Below, piece by piece: positions 8,573-16,910 of a stretch of DNA of 64,000 bases. Below the pieces are notes generated by a model, which searched no databases, had not been told where the DNA came from, and worked only from the letters and a program-made list of their open reading frames with translations. The position numbers were made by a program, and so were the translations under genes. The DNA lies in NCBI RefSeq assembly GCF_023700755.1, contig NZ_JAMKOJ010000008.1, positions 175,227 to 239,226 of the forward strand, read 5' to 3'. How positions within the stretch are numbered: the stretch's first letter is position 1; the number at the start of each line of letters is the position of its first letter. The stretch is from Allorhizobium sonneratiae (GTDB lineage: Bacteria; Pseudomonadota; Alphaproteobacteria; Rhizobiales; Rhizobiaceae).

Positions 8573-10202
8573 GGGTAAAGGCGCTTTCCAGATGGCGGGT
8601 GAAGCGTTCCGTATCGAAGAGCGGTTTCAGGAATCGGTTTTCGCCCAGTTTGCGGCGAAGCGTCACGAGGGTGTCCCGATCCTGCGCCAATCGGGCAGTA
8701 TAGGCCACCAGATCGTCGGGCGTTTGCATCACCAGTTCATCGAGACCGAGGGCATGAAGCAGGCTTTCAGAGACACGTGAGGCAAAATTGCTGCCCTTGT
8801 GGGTCAAGACGGGAAGGCCCGCCCACAGCTTGTCCGATGTGGTTGTGTGACCGTTATAGGGATAAGTGTCGAGGCCGAGATCGGCGCATTGCAGCCGGGC
8901 GAGATGGGACTCGTAGCCGTAGAAATCGGCAAAATGAATGGCGCTTGCCGATACCCCCAGGGACACCATGTGATCCAGAAAATTTTGCCGCGTTGCAGGT
9001 GGGCAGAGGATCCACAACAACGCATTCGGGATTGCCGCCATCAGCCGCGCCCACAGCCTTGCCGTTTGTGGTGAAATCTTGCGCACAACGTTGAAACTGG
9101 CCAGCACGAAGGCCTCTTCCGGCAGGCCGAGATCCTTGCGGGTAGCAGGCGGCGGCAAAGGACGAAACAGATTGTCATTGGCCTGATAGCTGTCCGGCAG
9201 GCGACAGAATTTCTCATGATAATAAGGTCGGGCGCTATCCGGGGTGACGATGCTATCACCAATGACATAATCGCAATCAATGCCGAAAGCGGAACCGGGA
9301 AAGCCGAGATAGGCCACCTGCAGCCGGGCAAGGCCGCTATTGACCAGATTGATGCGGCAATCCTTGGTGTGCCCCTTGAGATCGACCAGAATATCGAGAT
9401 CGAGGCTGCGGACCATTTCTTTTGCCGCCTCGTCATCCTTGGGCAGGCAGTGCAGATTGGCAAGATCAGCCCGGAACCCCCGGTCATGGGCAATCATGCT
9501 TTGCGGGGTTATGCAAAGATGGTGAATATCGAAGCGCTCACGGTCATGGCTCGCGAGAACGCCGCGAAAGAGGCGCATTGTCGGATGCTGATCGCAGAAA
9601 TCGGCGGAGAGGTAACCGATCCTGATCCGGTCGTTTCCCGGCAGGGGCAGGCTGCGCCGCGCCTGTTTTGAGGCCGGGGTAAAGGCTTCGCCCTTGGACA
9701 TCCGGGTCTGGCGGTGATTGATCGCTTCATCACCGCACCACAGCAGATGATCATAGGGATCATCGACCTTGAAAAAGGCCGGATCACGACTCTCCATTCC
9801 CTTCAGCACAGCGGTATTGCTGGCCTCTGCCTTGGCGATCAGCAGCCGGGAGCGCAGCAGGCGCCGCACAGTATTGTGCGTTTCCGGATCGAATTGATCG
9901 TCCCGTACCGCCTTGAAGGCAAGCGGCAAGGCCTCCTCGTCCTTCTCTTCCATCAGATAGAGACGCGCTGCCAAAAGATAAAGCAGCTCGCGATTGCCGG
10001 CAGCCTGACCGGCGGCTTCGACATAAAGCCGGGCGGCTTCGAGATTCTGCTCCAGCCGCGCATGACATTGCGCCGCCAGCAAAACCGCCGGAAATGGCCG
10101 TTCTCCGCTGTCCATGACCGGCTGCAAAAGGCTGAGACAGGCGTCTGTCTCTCCGCCTTTGTAAAGCTGCATGGCACGGGCCAGTCTCTCTGTGTCCTGC
10201 AT
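8460..10202 (-). CDS. SPINDLY-family O-linked GlcNAc transferase-like protein (GT41), copy 1
   Basis: 580-residue protein with an N-terminal TPR-like helical region (about 1-130) and a C-terminal GT41 (OGT) catalytic domain (about 190-540). Signature stretches: YLSADF..HPT (His206, equivalent to the conserved N-lobe His of OGT), VDLKGHT (274-279), VAYLGFPGS, VVRKISP (Lys375), YPYNGHTT (448-454) and FASRVSESLL, which build the UDP-sugar site in family members. It has no signal peptide and so is cytoplasmic. I chose ATG 10202: AAGGA lies just upstream, and it starts 5 bp after the stop of the 122-aa gene. Its 3' end overlaps the convergent DUF2233 gene by 113 bp. Known bacterial relatives include TPR-GT41 flagellin glycosyltransferases such as Caulobacter FlmG; the donor and acceptor here are unknown. 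Confidence 0.9.
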   Translation of the reverse strand: MQDTERLARAMQLYKGGETDACLSLLQPVMDSGERPFPAVLLAAQCHARLEQNLEAARLYVEAAGQAAGNRELLYLLAARLYLMEEKDEEALPLAFKAVRDDQFDPETHNTVRRLLRSRLLIAKAEASNTAVLKGMESRDPAFFKVDDPYDHLLWCGDEAINHRQTRMSKGEAFTPASKQARRSLPLPGNDRIRIGYLSADFCDQHPTMRLFRGVLASHDRERFDIHHLCITPQSMIAHDRGFRADLANLHCLPKDDEAAKEMVRSLDLDILVDLKGHTKDCRINLVNSGLARLQVAYLGFPGSAFGIDCDYVIGDSIVTPDSARPYYHEKFCRLPDSYQANDNLFRPLPPPATRKDLGLPEEAFVLASFNVVRKISPQTARLWARLMAAIPNALLWILCPPATRQNFLDHMVSLGVSASAIHFADFYGYESHLARLQCADLGLDTYPYNGHTTTSDKLWAGLPVLTHKGSNFASRVSESLLHALGLDELVMQTPDDLVAYTARLAQDRDTLVTLRRKLGENRFLKPLFDTERFTRHLESAFTLMVERDRSGLEPDHFDVPPLPPRCHPFSCPLVGHHPR

Positions 10203-10207
10203 GGTCC

Positions 10208-10576
10208 TTAGAGTGCCGATTTCGGATAGGCGCGCTCCAGCCCGCCGGACCGCACCAGTCCCTGGCGAAAAGCGTGATAGGCGGCATGCTGGCTGGAACG
10301 GGCGATTTCCATGAGGCGGATCTGCAGCCTTGCAGGGGCGGTGTTGCCCAGCCATTCCCCGGCGCGTTCCAGTTTCAGCGAATTGAGGAATTTCGCCTGT
10401 GCCGCCGTTTCCAGATAGAGATAAAGCCCTTCTGCCAGAGCTTCATCCTGCTGCGGATTTTCCAGCAACAGGGTCAGAAAGGATTGATCCTCCTCACCCA
10501 GGCTGCTCAGCTTGGCAGACACCGTATCGCGGTCAGGAAAGGGGGCGCTGGGTGGTGACATTCTGTCCTCCTGCAA
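10208..10576 (-). CDS. Small helical hypothetical protein between two GT41 genes
   Basis: 122 residues (107 if ATG 10561 is used), predicted almost entirely alpha-helical, no signal peptide or transmembrane segment, rich in Leu, Glu and Ala. I recognise no domain. It sits in the same operon between the two GT41 paralogues: 23 bp after the stop of copy 2 and 5 bp before copy 1, so translational coupling is likely. Its position suggests an accessory or substrate-presenting partner of the glycosyltransferases, which is inference only. Confidence 0.7.
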   Translation of the reverse strand: MQEDRMSPPSAPFPDRDTVSAKLSSLGEEDQSFLTLLLENPQQDEALAEGLYLYLETAAQAKFLNSLKLERAGEWLGNTAPARLQIRLMEIARSSQHAAYHAFRQGLVRSGGLERAYPKSAL

Positions 10577-10599
10577 CGGATTGTCATATCGTGTTCTGC

Positions 10600-12384
10600 T
10601 TAATCAGGCCGGACTGGTGCGTAGCTTGCGCCGCAACCCAGAGAAGAGGGGCCGATGGCAAAGGGACTGCTGCGCGGCGGCAAAGGGGGAACGGCGAAAT
10701 GATCGGGTTCCAGCCCTTGTCGCGCCCGCTCGATCATCATGACGAAGGCTTTTTCAAGATGGCGTGTGTAACGCTCTGTATCGAAGAGTGGCGCGATACG
10801 CCGGTTTTTGATGAGCTTTTGCCGCAAAGCCGCCAGTGTCTCCGGTTCTTGCGAGAGCCTCACGGCCAGATCGACAAAGGCAGCATCATTGTCTGCAACC
10901 ATTTCCGGCAGGTCGATGGCGTGCAGCAGGCTCTCGGAGACCCGTGAGGCAAAATGGGTGCCGCGTTTGGTAACAAGTGGCAGCCCCACCCATAACTGTT
11001 CCGAGGTCGTGGTGTGCCCATTATAAGGAAAACTGTCGAGACCGAGATCGGCAGCGGGAAGGCGGGCGAGATGGTCGAGATAGCCGGTTTTGGCGGCAAA
11101 GATCACACGGGCCGGATCAATGCCAGCAGCGGCAACGGCACGGCGAAAATGATCGTCTGCCAGCGCGCCACCGCTCAGCATCCATAACACACTGTCGCCG
11201 GTGCGGCGCAGGATCTCCATCCACAGATCGAAACAGTCGGGCGTGATTTTGCGGATGGCATTCATTGCAGCGAAGATGAAGCGGCCTTCCGGCAGGCCTA
11301 GCGCCTTGCGCGACAAGGGCGGCGGCAGCGACCGGCGCAGATTGTCATTCGGCTGATAGCAGTCCGGCAGCAGGCAGAATTTCTCATGATACCATGGCCG
11401 GCTTTCCGGCGGCGTCACAATGGCGTCCGTGACGATGTAATCGCAATCCACCCCTGTCTGGCTGCCGGGAAAGCCGAGATAGGCGACTTGTATCGGGGCT
11501 GGCCCGCGATTGACGATATCGAGGCGGCCATCGAGCGTGTGTCCCTTGAGATCGACCAGAATATCGATCTGGCGCGCCCGGATCGCAGCGCAGGCTGTTT
11601 CCGTGTCAAGATGGCCCAGCGGGACGATACGCTCGGCATGACGTTTGCGAAAATCACCGTCGGCGGCAATCATGGCCGGGCTGGTATGGCAAAACAGGGT
11701 AAAATCGATGGCCTGCGGATCGTGAAAATCCAGCACGCCCTGCAAAAGCTGCATCGTGGCGTGACAATCGGAAAAATCGCTGGAGAGATAGCCCACCCGC
11801 GGTCTTTGGGAATAAACATGCGGCCGGTGCCTGCGGCGATGACGATCCTCCGGTGTAAAAGCGGCAGCGCCCTCGACAAACGTCACGCGGCTGTTCAAGG
11901 CCTCGTCCGCGCACCAGGCAATATGGTTGAGTGGGCTTTCAATGCCGAAATAAAAGGGGTCGTTTCGGCGCATTCCGGCAAGGATGGCGGCATTGGAACT
12001 TCGCTGTTCTTCGATATCGAGCCGCTGGCGTAAAGTGTGACGAAAGACATAAGCTGCTTCCTGATGGCGTGGATCAAGCCCGAGCAGCAGGCGGGCGACG
12101 TCATGGGCCTCATCGAAACGTCCGGCGGTGCGCAACAGCGTCAGGGCCAGTGACAGGAGTGCGATCTTATCGGGGACGCCTTCCATCGCATCGGCAGCGA
12201 TACGATAAAGTGTTGCCGCAGATGCATTGTCACCAAGCCTCGCCTGGCACTGAGCAAGAATCAGAAGGCCCGGCAGGGGCAGGGCGGCACGGTCCCTTTC
12301 GGCTTCAAGCAGGATGCGGGCGCTGGCAAAATCCTGCGCCTGATAGAGCTGCATGGCTCTTTCCATGGCAGAGGGCATCGGCAT
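10600..12384 (-). CDS. SPINDLY-family O-linked GlcNAc transferase-like protein (GT41), copy 2
   Basis: 594-residue paralogue of the downstream GT41 protein, collinear over its whole length: TPR-like N-terminus, a conserved linker (NHIAWCADEALN here, DHLLWCGDEAIN in copy 1), then the OGT domain with VAYLGFPGSQTG, AIRKITP, FPYNGHTTTSEQLW and FASRVSESLLHA. Notable difference: the N-lobe motif reads SDFSDCHATM (His208-Ala209-Thr210) instead of HPT. ATG 12384 has GAGAGG 4 nt upstream. It is the first gene of a three-gene minus-strand operon, divergent from the GT-A-like pair starting at 12568. Probably cytoplasmic; donor and acceptor unknown. Confidence 0.9.
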   Translation of the reverse strand: MPMPSAMERAMQLYQAQDFASARILLEAERDRAALPLPGLLILAQCQARLGDNASAATLYRIAADAMEGVPDKIALLSLALTLLRTAGRFDEAHDVARLLLGLDPRHQEAAYVFRHTLRQRLDIEEQRSSNAAILAGMRRNDPFYFGIESPLNHIAWCADEALNSRVTFVEGAAAFTPEDRHRRRHRPHVYSQRPRVGYLSSDFSDCHATMQLLQGVLDFHDPQAIDFTLFCHTSPAMIAADGDFRKRHAERIVPLGHLDTETACAAIRARQIDILVDLKGHTLDGRLDIVNRGPAPIQVAYLGFPGSQTGVDCDYIVTDAIVTPPESRPWYHEKFCLLPDCYQPNDNLRRSLPPPLSRKALGLPEGRFIFAAMNAIRKITPDCFDLWMEILRRTGDSVLWMLSGGALADDHFRRAVAAAGIDPARVIFAAKTGYLDHLARLPAADLGLDSFPYNGHTTTSEQLWVGLPLVTKRGTHFASRVSESLLHAIDLPEMVADNDAAFVDLAVRLSQEPETLAALRQKLIKNRRIAPLFDTERYTRHLEKAFVMMIERARQGLEPDHFAVPPLPPRSSPFAIGPSSLGCGASYAPVRPD

Positions 12385-12567
12385 TTTCCTCTCCGGTTTC
12401 AGGTGTCTGACCGCAGAACAGGGTCTGCGCAGTCAAGCTTGAGCGAGGCTTGCGGCCTGTTTTGCCTCTGATTGACATAACCCTTTTCTGTGCCGACTGT
12501 CTCTCTCTGTTTTGTCAGGATTCGTTTCAAGTCATTTTCAGGCTGCGCGCCTGTGCAGGGAGACACC

Positions 12568-13587
12568 ATGCCCGCCTTGACCCTTTGCATGCCAAGCCGG
12601 AGGCCTCTTGCCGAAGCGCGTGCTTCCATCGACAGCGCGCTTGCCTTTTGCGAGGCACGTGATGCGCTTCTCGTCATCTCCGATAATTCGGGTGAGGCTG
12701 AGAAGCGTGCAGCTCTGGAGCAGATTTCTCCACGGCTTATCTGGCTGGAAAGCCAGGCGGAAAACGCATTTGCCAATATGTTCAATGCCGTCTCCGCCGC
12801 CACGACGCCCTTCATCATGCTGATTGGTGATGATGATGCCATCGTGGCGGATGAGGGCATCGAAGCGGTCGATCTGGACGATATTCCCTTCGATCATATC
12901 GGTCTTTTGCCGGTGATCGAAACCTTCGGGCCGGATGGCCAGACCGTTGCGACGCGTGCCTTTGCGCTGGAAGACGAAACGGCGGCGGAGCGCATGTTCG
13001 CTTATCTGTCCTTCGTTACAGACAATGCTGCTTTCTACTCGATCTTCCGCCGGGAGATCTGGCTATCCGTTATGGATCTTTTCCTGCGCCATCACCCGAC
13101 AAAGGGCGCCTATGCCGATTGGGCGCTCACCTTGAGCCTGTTTTCTTCCGGCAAGATGGGCAAGGATGACACGATCCGCTATCGCTATAATGCCTCGCGC
13201 TGGCAGACGGCAGAACAGGTCGAGACCATGCGCGCCTCCCTGCTCAAGGAGGCTGGCCTGCCGGAGATGGCGATGCATTTCGAGACGCTTCTTCTGTTTC
13301 TCGATGTCTTCGTGCTGGTCAACCGGGTGGGATCGCCGCTGTCGATCGACGAACGGCAGCAGCTTGGCAAGCATACCGTCAACCGGCTTCTCGGTGCCTT
13401 TGTTCAGAAGGTGGCGGAAACACCGGCGCTTTATGGCGAGGATATTTTGCAGCTTGCCGAAATGGTGCTGGATGAAAAGGACAGCTTTACCCAGTTTCAA
13501 CTGGCCATGCTGATGGCGGAACGGTTGCAGCCCGGCCTGAAGGACAAATATATTGCCTTCATTCAGGCAGCGATTTCCGGCACGTGA
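12568..13587 (+). CDS. GT-A-like putative glycosyltransferase, tandem copy 1
   Basis: 339-residue soluble protein. The N-terminal ~110 residues resemble a GT-A (family 2-like) nucleotide-sugar domain: an initial beta strand (ALTLCMPSRR), a VISDNSG turn, and a metal-binding-like IMLIGDDD motif (Asp88-90). The C-terminal half is helical and ends in FTQFQLAMLMAERLQPGLKDKY, shared with the next gene. The start ATG 12568 follows CAGGGAGAC; a longer frame from 12490 is not needed. It is divergent from the GT41 operon (184 bp between starts), so a shared regulatory region is likely. The glycosyltransferase call rests on motifs and context only. Confidence 0.7.
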   Translation: MPALTLCMPSRRPLAEARASIDSALAFCEARDALLVISDNSGEAEKRAALEQISPRLIWLESQAENAFANMFNAVSAATTPFIMLIGDDDAIVADEGIEAVDLDDIPFDHIGLLPVIETFGPDGQTVATRAFALEDETAAERMFAYLSFVTDNAAFYSIFRREIWLSVMDLFLRHHPTKGAYADWALTLSLFSSGKMGKDDTIRYRYNASRWQTAEQVETMRASLLKEAGLPEMAMHFETLLLFLDVFVLVNRVGSPLSIDERQQLGKHTVNRLLGAFVQKVAETPALYGEDILQLAEMVLDEKDSFTQFQLAMLMAERLQPGLKDKYIAFIQAAISGT

Positions 13588-13590
13588 ACG

Positions 13591-14622
13591 ATGGCCGTTT
13601 CCATGCCCTTGCTGAGCCTGTCCATGCCAAGCAACAAGCCGCTTGAGAAAAGCCGGGCGGCGATTGAAAGCGCCCTGGCGTTTTGTGAGGCTCGCGATGC
13701 GTTGCTGATTGTTGCCGACAGTGCCGACGATCCTGAAAAACAACGGTTTTGCCAGAGTGTCTCGCCAAGGCTCCGCTATCTTGCCAGTCGGGAAAAGCGG
13801 GCGCTGTTCAACTTCAATTGTGCTATTCAGGCAGCAGAAACCGACTTCATCATGCCCATGGCGGATGACGATCTGATCTTTGCCGATGCGGGTGAACCAT
13901 CCGTCGACCTTGCCTGTCTTCCCGCAGGCGTAGCCGGGCTTTTTCCCGTGCGTGAAGAAGTGGGGGAAAACGATAGTGTTTCGGCAACACGAACCTTCAG
14001 CCTGCCGGGCGCCGACCCGGCCGAGCGGATGCGCACCTATCTGAGCGAAGCGGGCGGCCGAAACAGCGCCTTTTACAGCATCTTTCGCCGTCGGACCTTG
14101 CAGGGGATCATGCGTCTTTTGACGGCCTTTCATCCGAATGGCGGCGCCTATACCGACTGGTCTGTCGTGTTGTGCCAGCTGGCCTGCGGGCCGGTTCTCT
14201 TCGATGGCTCGATCCGCTATCGTTATCGGCTGGGCAATTGGGCCGATGCGCAGACATCTGCGGCTTCATTGGCCGGTCTTTACCGGGAGGCTGGCCTGCC
14301 GGAAGCCTCGCCGCTGTGGATGCGACTTTTGACCTATCTCGACCTTTTCGTGTTGGTATCCTCACCGGTCGTGGCGCTTGGCGAGGATGACAAGGCGCAG
14401 TTGACCGCACGGTTGAGCTCCGGCCTGCTGCTCGATTTCACCAGCCGGGTGGCGGACGATCCCGCCGGTTTCGACGACCACGCTTTGGCGCTTTGCACCA
14501 TGATCACCGAGGAAGCCGACAGTTTCACACGCTTCCAGCTTTCTCTGATGCTGGTGGACCGGCTGCAGCCGGGGCTGAAGGATCGCTATGTCGCCTTTTT
14601 TCGCGCGGCACTGGCGAACTGA
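13591..14622 (+). CDS. GT-A-like putative glycosyltransferase, tandem copy 2
   Basis: 343-residue paralogue of the preceding gene, starting 3 bp after its stop, so a tandem duplication and operon. Shared blocks include SALAFCEARDALL, NSAFYSIFRR, GGAYTDWSV and LQPGLKDRYVAF. The acidic motif is PMADDD (Asp92-94) where copy 1 has IGDDD, so the triple Asp is retained. ATG 13603 (MPLLSLSMPS) would align better with the start of copy 1; ATG 13591 gives four extra residues. Soluble, no signal peptide. Function inferred from motifs and location. Confidence 0.7.
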   Translation: MAVSMPLLSLSMPSNKPLEKSRAAIESALAFCEARDALLIVADSADDPEKQRFCQSVSPRLRYLASREKRALFNFNCAIQAAETDFIMPMADDDLIFADAGEPSVDLACLPAGVAGLFPVREEVGENDSVSATRTFSLPGADPAERMRTYLSEAGGRNSAFYSIFRRRTLQGIMRLLTAFHPNGGAYTDWSVVLCQLACGPVLFDGSIRYRYRLGNWADAQTSAASLAGLYREAGLPEASPLWMRLLTYLDLFVLVSSPVVALGEDDKAQLTARLSSGLLLDFTSRVADDPAGFDDHALALCTMITEEADSFTRFQLSLMLVDRLQPGLKDRYVAFFRAALAN

Positions 14623-14631
14623 GCTCTTTGA

Positions 14632-14684
14632 CTTGTCCGGTCTGAAAGGCGATAAGCGCCGGATGATTTCAGCGTGAGGACAAG
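14632..14684 (+). promoter_or_regulatory. Structured leader over the cobQ ribosome binding site
   Basis: CTTGTCC (14632-14638) is complementary to GGACAAG (14678-14684), CTGAAA to TTTCAG further in, and GGCG to GCGCC around the loop. The distal arm contains the GAGGAC Shine-Dalgarno of cobQ, so the fold would mask it. I see no B12-box (GCCACTG / AGxCAGGAGACC-like) here, so it is not a recognisable cobalamin riboswitch. Confidence 0.35.
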
Positions 14685-14690
14685 ACCCGG

Positions 14691-16160
14691 ATGACGCGCA
14701 CCATCATGCTGCAGGGAACAGGCTCGGATGTCGGCAAGACCGTTCTCGTTGCCGGTCTTTGCCGTTTGGCCCGCCTGAAGGGGCTGAATGTCCGTCCTTT
14801 CAAGCCGCAGAATATGTCAAACAATGCCGCCGTTGCCGATGATGGCGGCGAGATCGGCCGGGCGCAATGGCTGCAGGCGCTGGCCTGCGGGGTGCCGTCG
14901 TCGGTGCATATGAACCCGGTACTTCTGAAGCCTCAAAGCGAAAACGGCAGTCAGATCGTGGTGCAGGGCCAGGTATTCGGTCAGGCTGCTGGGCGCGATT
15001 ATCAACGGCTGAAGCCTCAGCTTCTCGGGGCGGTGCTCGACAGTTTCGACAGGATCAAGGCCGGGGCGGATCTGGTGATCGTCGAGGGGGCTGGCTCGCC
15101 CGCCGAGATCAATCTGCGCGCCGGAGATATTGCCAATATGGGCTTTGCCACCTGCGCCAATGTGCCTGTAGTGCTGGTCGGCGATATCGATCGGGGCGGC
15201 GTGATTGCCTCGCTGGTCGGCACCCATGCGATCCTCCCGGACGCGGATCGGCGGATGATCTGCGGCTATATCATCAACAAGTTTCGCGGCGACCAGAGCC
15301 TGTTTGCCGATGGAATCAAGGCGATTGGCCGCTATACCGGCTGGCCCTCCTTCGGCATCGTGCCGTTTTTGAAGGCGGCGGCCAGATTGCCCGCCGAAGA
15401 TTCCGTGGCGCTGGAGCGATTGACCCGCAGCGCGGACGGCGCGCTGAAAATTGCCGTTCCCATGCTGCAACGCATCGCCAATTTTGACGATTTCGATCCG
15501 CTTGCGGCAGAGCCTGCCGTCGATCTCGTCTATGTCCGCCCCGGTGAGCGCCTGCCTGCCGATGCTGCGCTCGTCATCCTGCCGGGCTCGAAATCCACGA
15601 TTGGCGATCTTGAGGATCTGCGTCGGCAGGGCTGGGACCGCGACCTTGAACTCCATCGCCGCCGAGGCGGGCGGATCATCGGCATTTGCGGCGGCTATCA
15701 GATGCTGGGGCAAAGCGTTGATGATCCGCTTGGCCTTGAAGGTCTGCCGAAAAAAGTGGCAGGGCTCGGTCTACTTGATATTGAGACCGTCATGGCCCCG
15801 GAAAAGACGGTGGCCAACAGTCCGGCCCGCGCTCTGCACTACGATGTGCCGCTGCAGGGCTATGAAATTCATCTCGGCAAGACCACGGGGCCGGATTGCG
15901 CGCGTCCGGCGCTGTCGATTCGCAATGTTCCCGATGGTGCAACCTCAGCCGATGGCCGGGTTTTCGGCACCTATCTGCATGGGCTCTTTGCCAATGACGC
16001 CTTTCGCGCGGCCCTGCTCAAGGATTTCGGCGTACTCGAGACCAGCGAAAACTATCGCCAATCGGTTGAGCAGGCGCTGGATGATGTGGCGCTGGAACTG
16101 GAAAAGGTGCTTGACCCGCGCTTTCTCGATCAGCTTTTCGGCGGATCGGAGCGAGACTGA
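14691..16160 (+). CDS. cobQ: Cobyric acid synthase
   Basis: Amidates four carboxyl side chains of adenosylcobyrinic a,c-diamide in the late cobalamin pathway. The N-terminal dethiobiotin-synthetase-like ATPase domain has GTGSDVGKTVLVAG (about residues 9-22), MSNNAAVADDGGEIGRAQ, and IVEGAGSPAEINLR. The C-terminal glutamine amidotransferase domain has the nucleophile in IIGICGGYQMLG and the partner His in GTYLHGLF. At 489 residues it is full length. ATG 14691 follows GAGGAC in a potentially structured leader. The last 31 bp overlap the convergent PAP2 gene. It fits with the B12-dependent reductase gene at the end of the window. Confidence 0.97.
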   Translation: MTRTIMLQGTGSDVGKTVLVAGLCRLARLKGLNVRPFKPQNMSNNAAVADDGGEIGRAQWLQALACGVPSSVHMNPVLLKPQSENGSQIVVQGQVFGQAAGRDYQRLKPQLLGAVLDSFDRIKAGADLVIVEGAGSPAEINLRAGDIANMGFATCANVPVVLVGDIDRGGVIASLVGTHAILPDADRRMICGYIINKFRGDQSLFADGIKAIGRYTGWPSFGIVPFLKAAARLPAEDSVALERLTRSADGALKIAVPMLQRIANFDDFDPLAAEPAVDLVYVRPGERLPADAALVILPGSKSTIGDLEDLRRQGWDRDLELHRRRGGRIIGICGGYQMLGQSVDDPLGLEGLPKKVAGLGLLDIETVMAPEKTVANSPARALHYDVPLQGYEIHLGKTTGPDCARPALSIRNVPDGATSADGRVFGTYLHGLFANDAFRAALLKDFGVLETSENYRQSVEQALDDVALELEKVLDPRFLDQLFGGSERD

Positions 16161-16858
16161 TTTTTTGTCTCTCCTCTATCCTGGCGGTTTAGCCAGTCGG
16201 CGATCATCCACACCATCAAAGCCCAGGCACCGCCCACCGTCCAACCGGCAAGAATATCGGTTGGGTAATGCACGCCGAGAAACACACGGCTGGTGCCGCT
16301 GAGCAGGGTCAGCAACAGCCCGCTCAAGATGACGAAGACCCGCAGACGCCGGGTGGGCTGGGCGCGGGCCAGCATAGCCCCCAGTGTCAGATAGGTAATG
16401 GCCGACATCATCGCATGGCCACTTGGAAAGCTCATGGTCTGCACCTCGACCAGATGCGGCACGATTTCTGGTCGAGGGCGCGAAAAGAGCAGCTTCAAGC
16501 CGCGTTCGGCCAGCGCGCCGAAAGTGATCGCCAGCGTGACGATAGCGGCATTGCGATATTGCCGTGCGGCGGTGAGATAGAGAACCGATAAAAGGGTGAT
16601 CAGCGAAATCAGTGTAAAGCCGCCCAGGCTGGTAATGTCGCGCATTGCCAATGCCAGCCAATGCGGGCCGATCATCATCGAAGGATCATCCTTCAACCGC
16701 AGTGCCAGCAAGATTGCCCTGTCGAAGGCATGGCTTTCCTCCTCCACCACATCCTCGCTGATCTTGGCGAAAGCAAGCAGGAGTCCGCCAAGGACCGTGA
16801 GCGCCAGAAGCAGTCTTGGTTCTACGCGGTTTAAAAGCTGATTGCGGATGAATTTCAA
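16130..16858 (-). CDS. PAP2-family membrane phosphatase
   Basis: Integral membrane acid phosphatase of the PAP2 superfamily (lipid phosphate or undecaprenyl-diphosphate phosphatase type). The tripartite signature is complete: KLLFSRPRPE, PSGHAM, and SRVFLGVHYPTD. About five to six transmembrane helices flank the motifs. I place the start at TTG 16858, which has a strong AAGGAG 8 nt upstream and gives 242 residues; extending to an ATG at 16954 would run into moeA. It lies 52 bp after moeA on the same strand and may be co-transcribed. Its 3' end overlaps cobQ by 31 bp. Substrate not predictable. Confidence 0.88.
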   Translation of the reverse strand: MKFIRNQLLNRVEPRLLLALTVLGGLLLAFAKISEDVVEEESHAFDRAILLALRLKDDPSMMIGPHWLALAMRDITSLGGFTLISLITLLSVLYLTAARQYRNAAIVTLAITFGALAERGLKLLFSRPRPEIVPHLVEVQTMSFPSGHAMMSAITYLTLGAMLARAQPTRRLRVFVILSGLLLTLLSGTSRVFLGVHYPTDILAGWTVGGAWALMVWMIADWLNRQDRGETKNQSRSDPPKS

Positions 16859-16910
16859 CGTCTTGCTCCTTTTTTGAGGAGATAGGGTTGAAGCGTGCCT
16901 TTTCCAAGCC

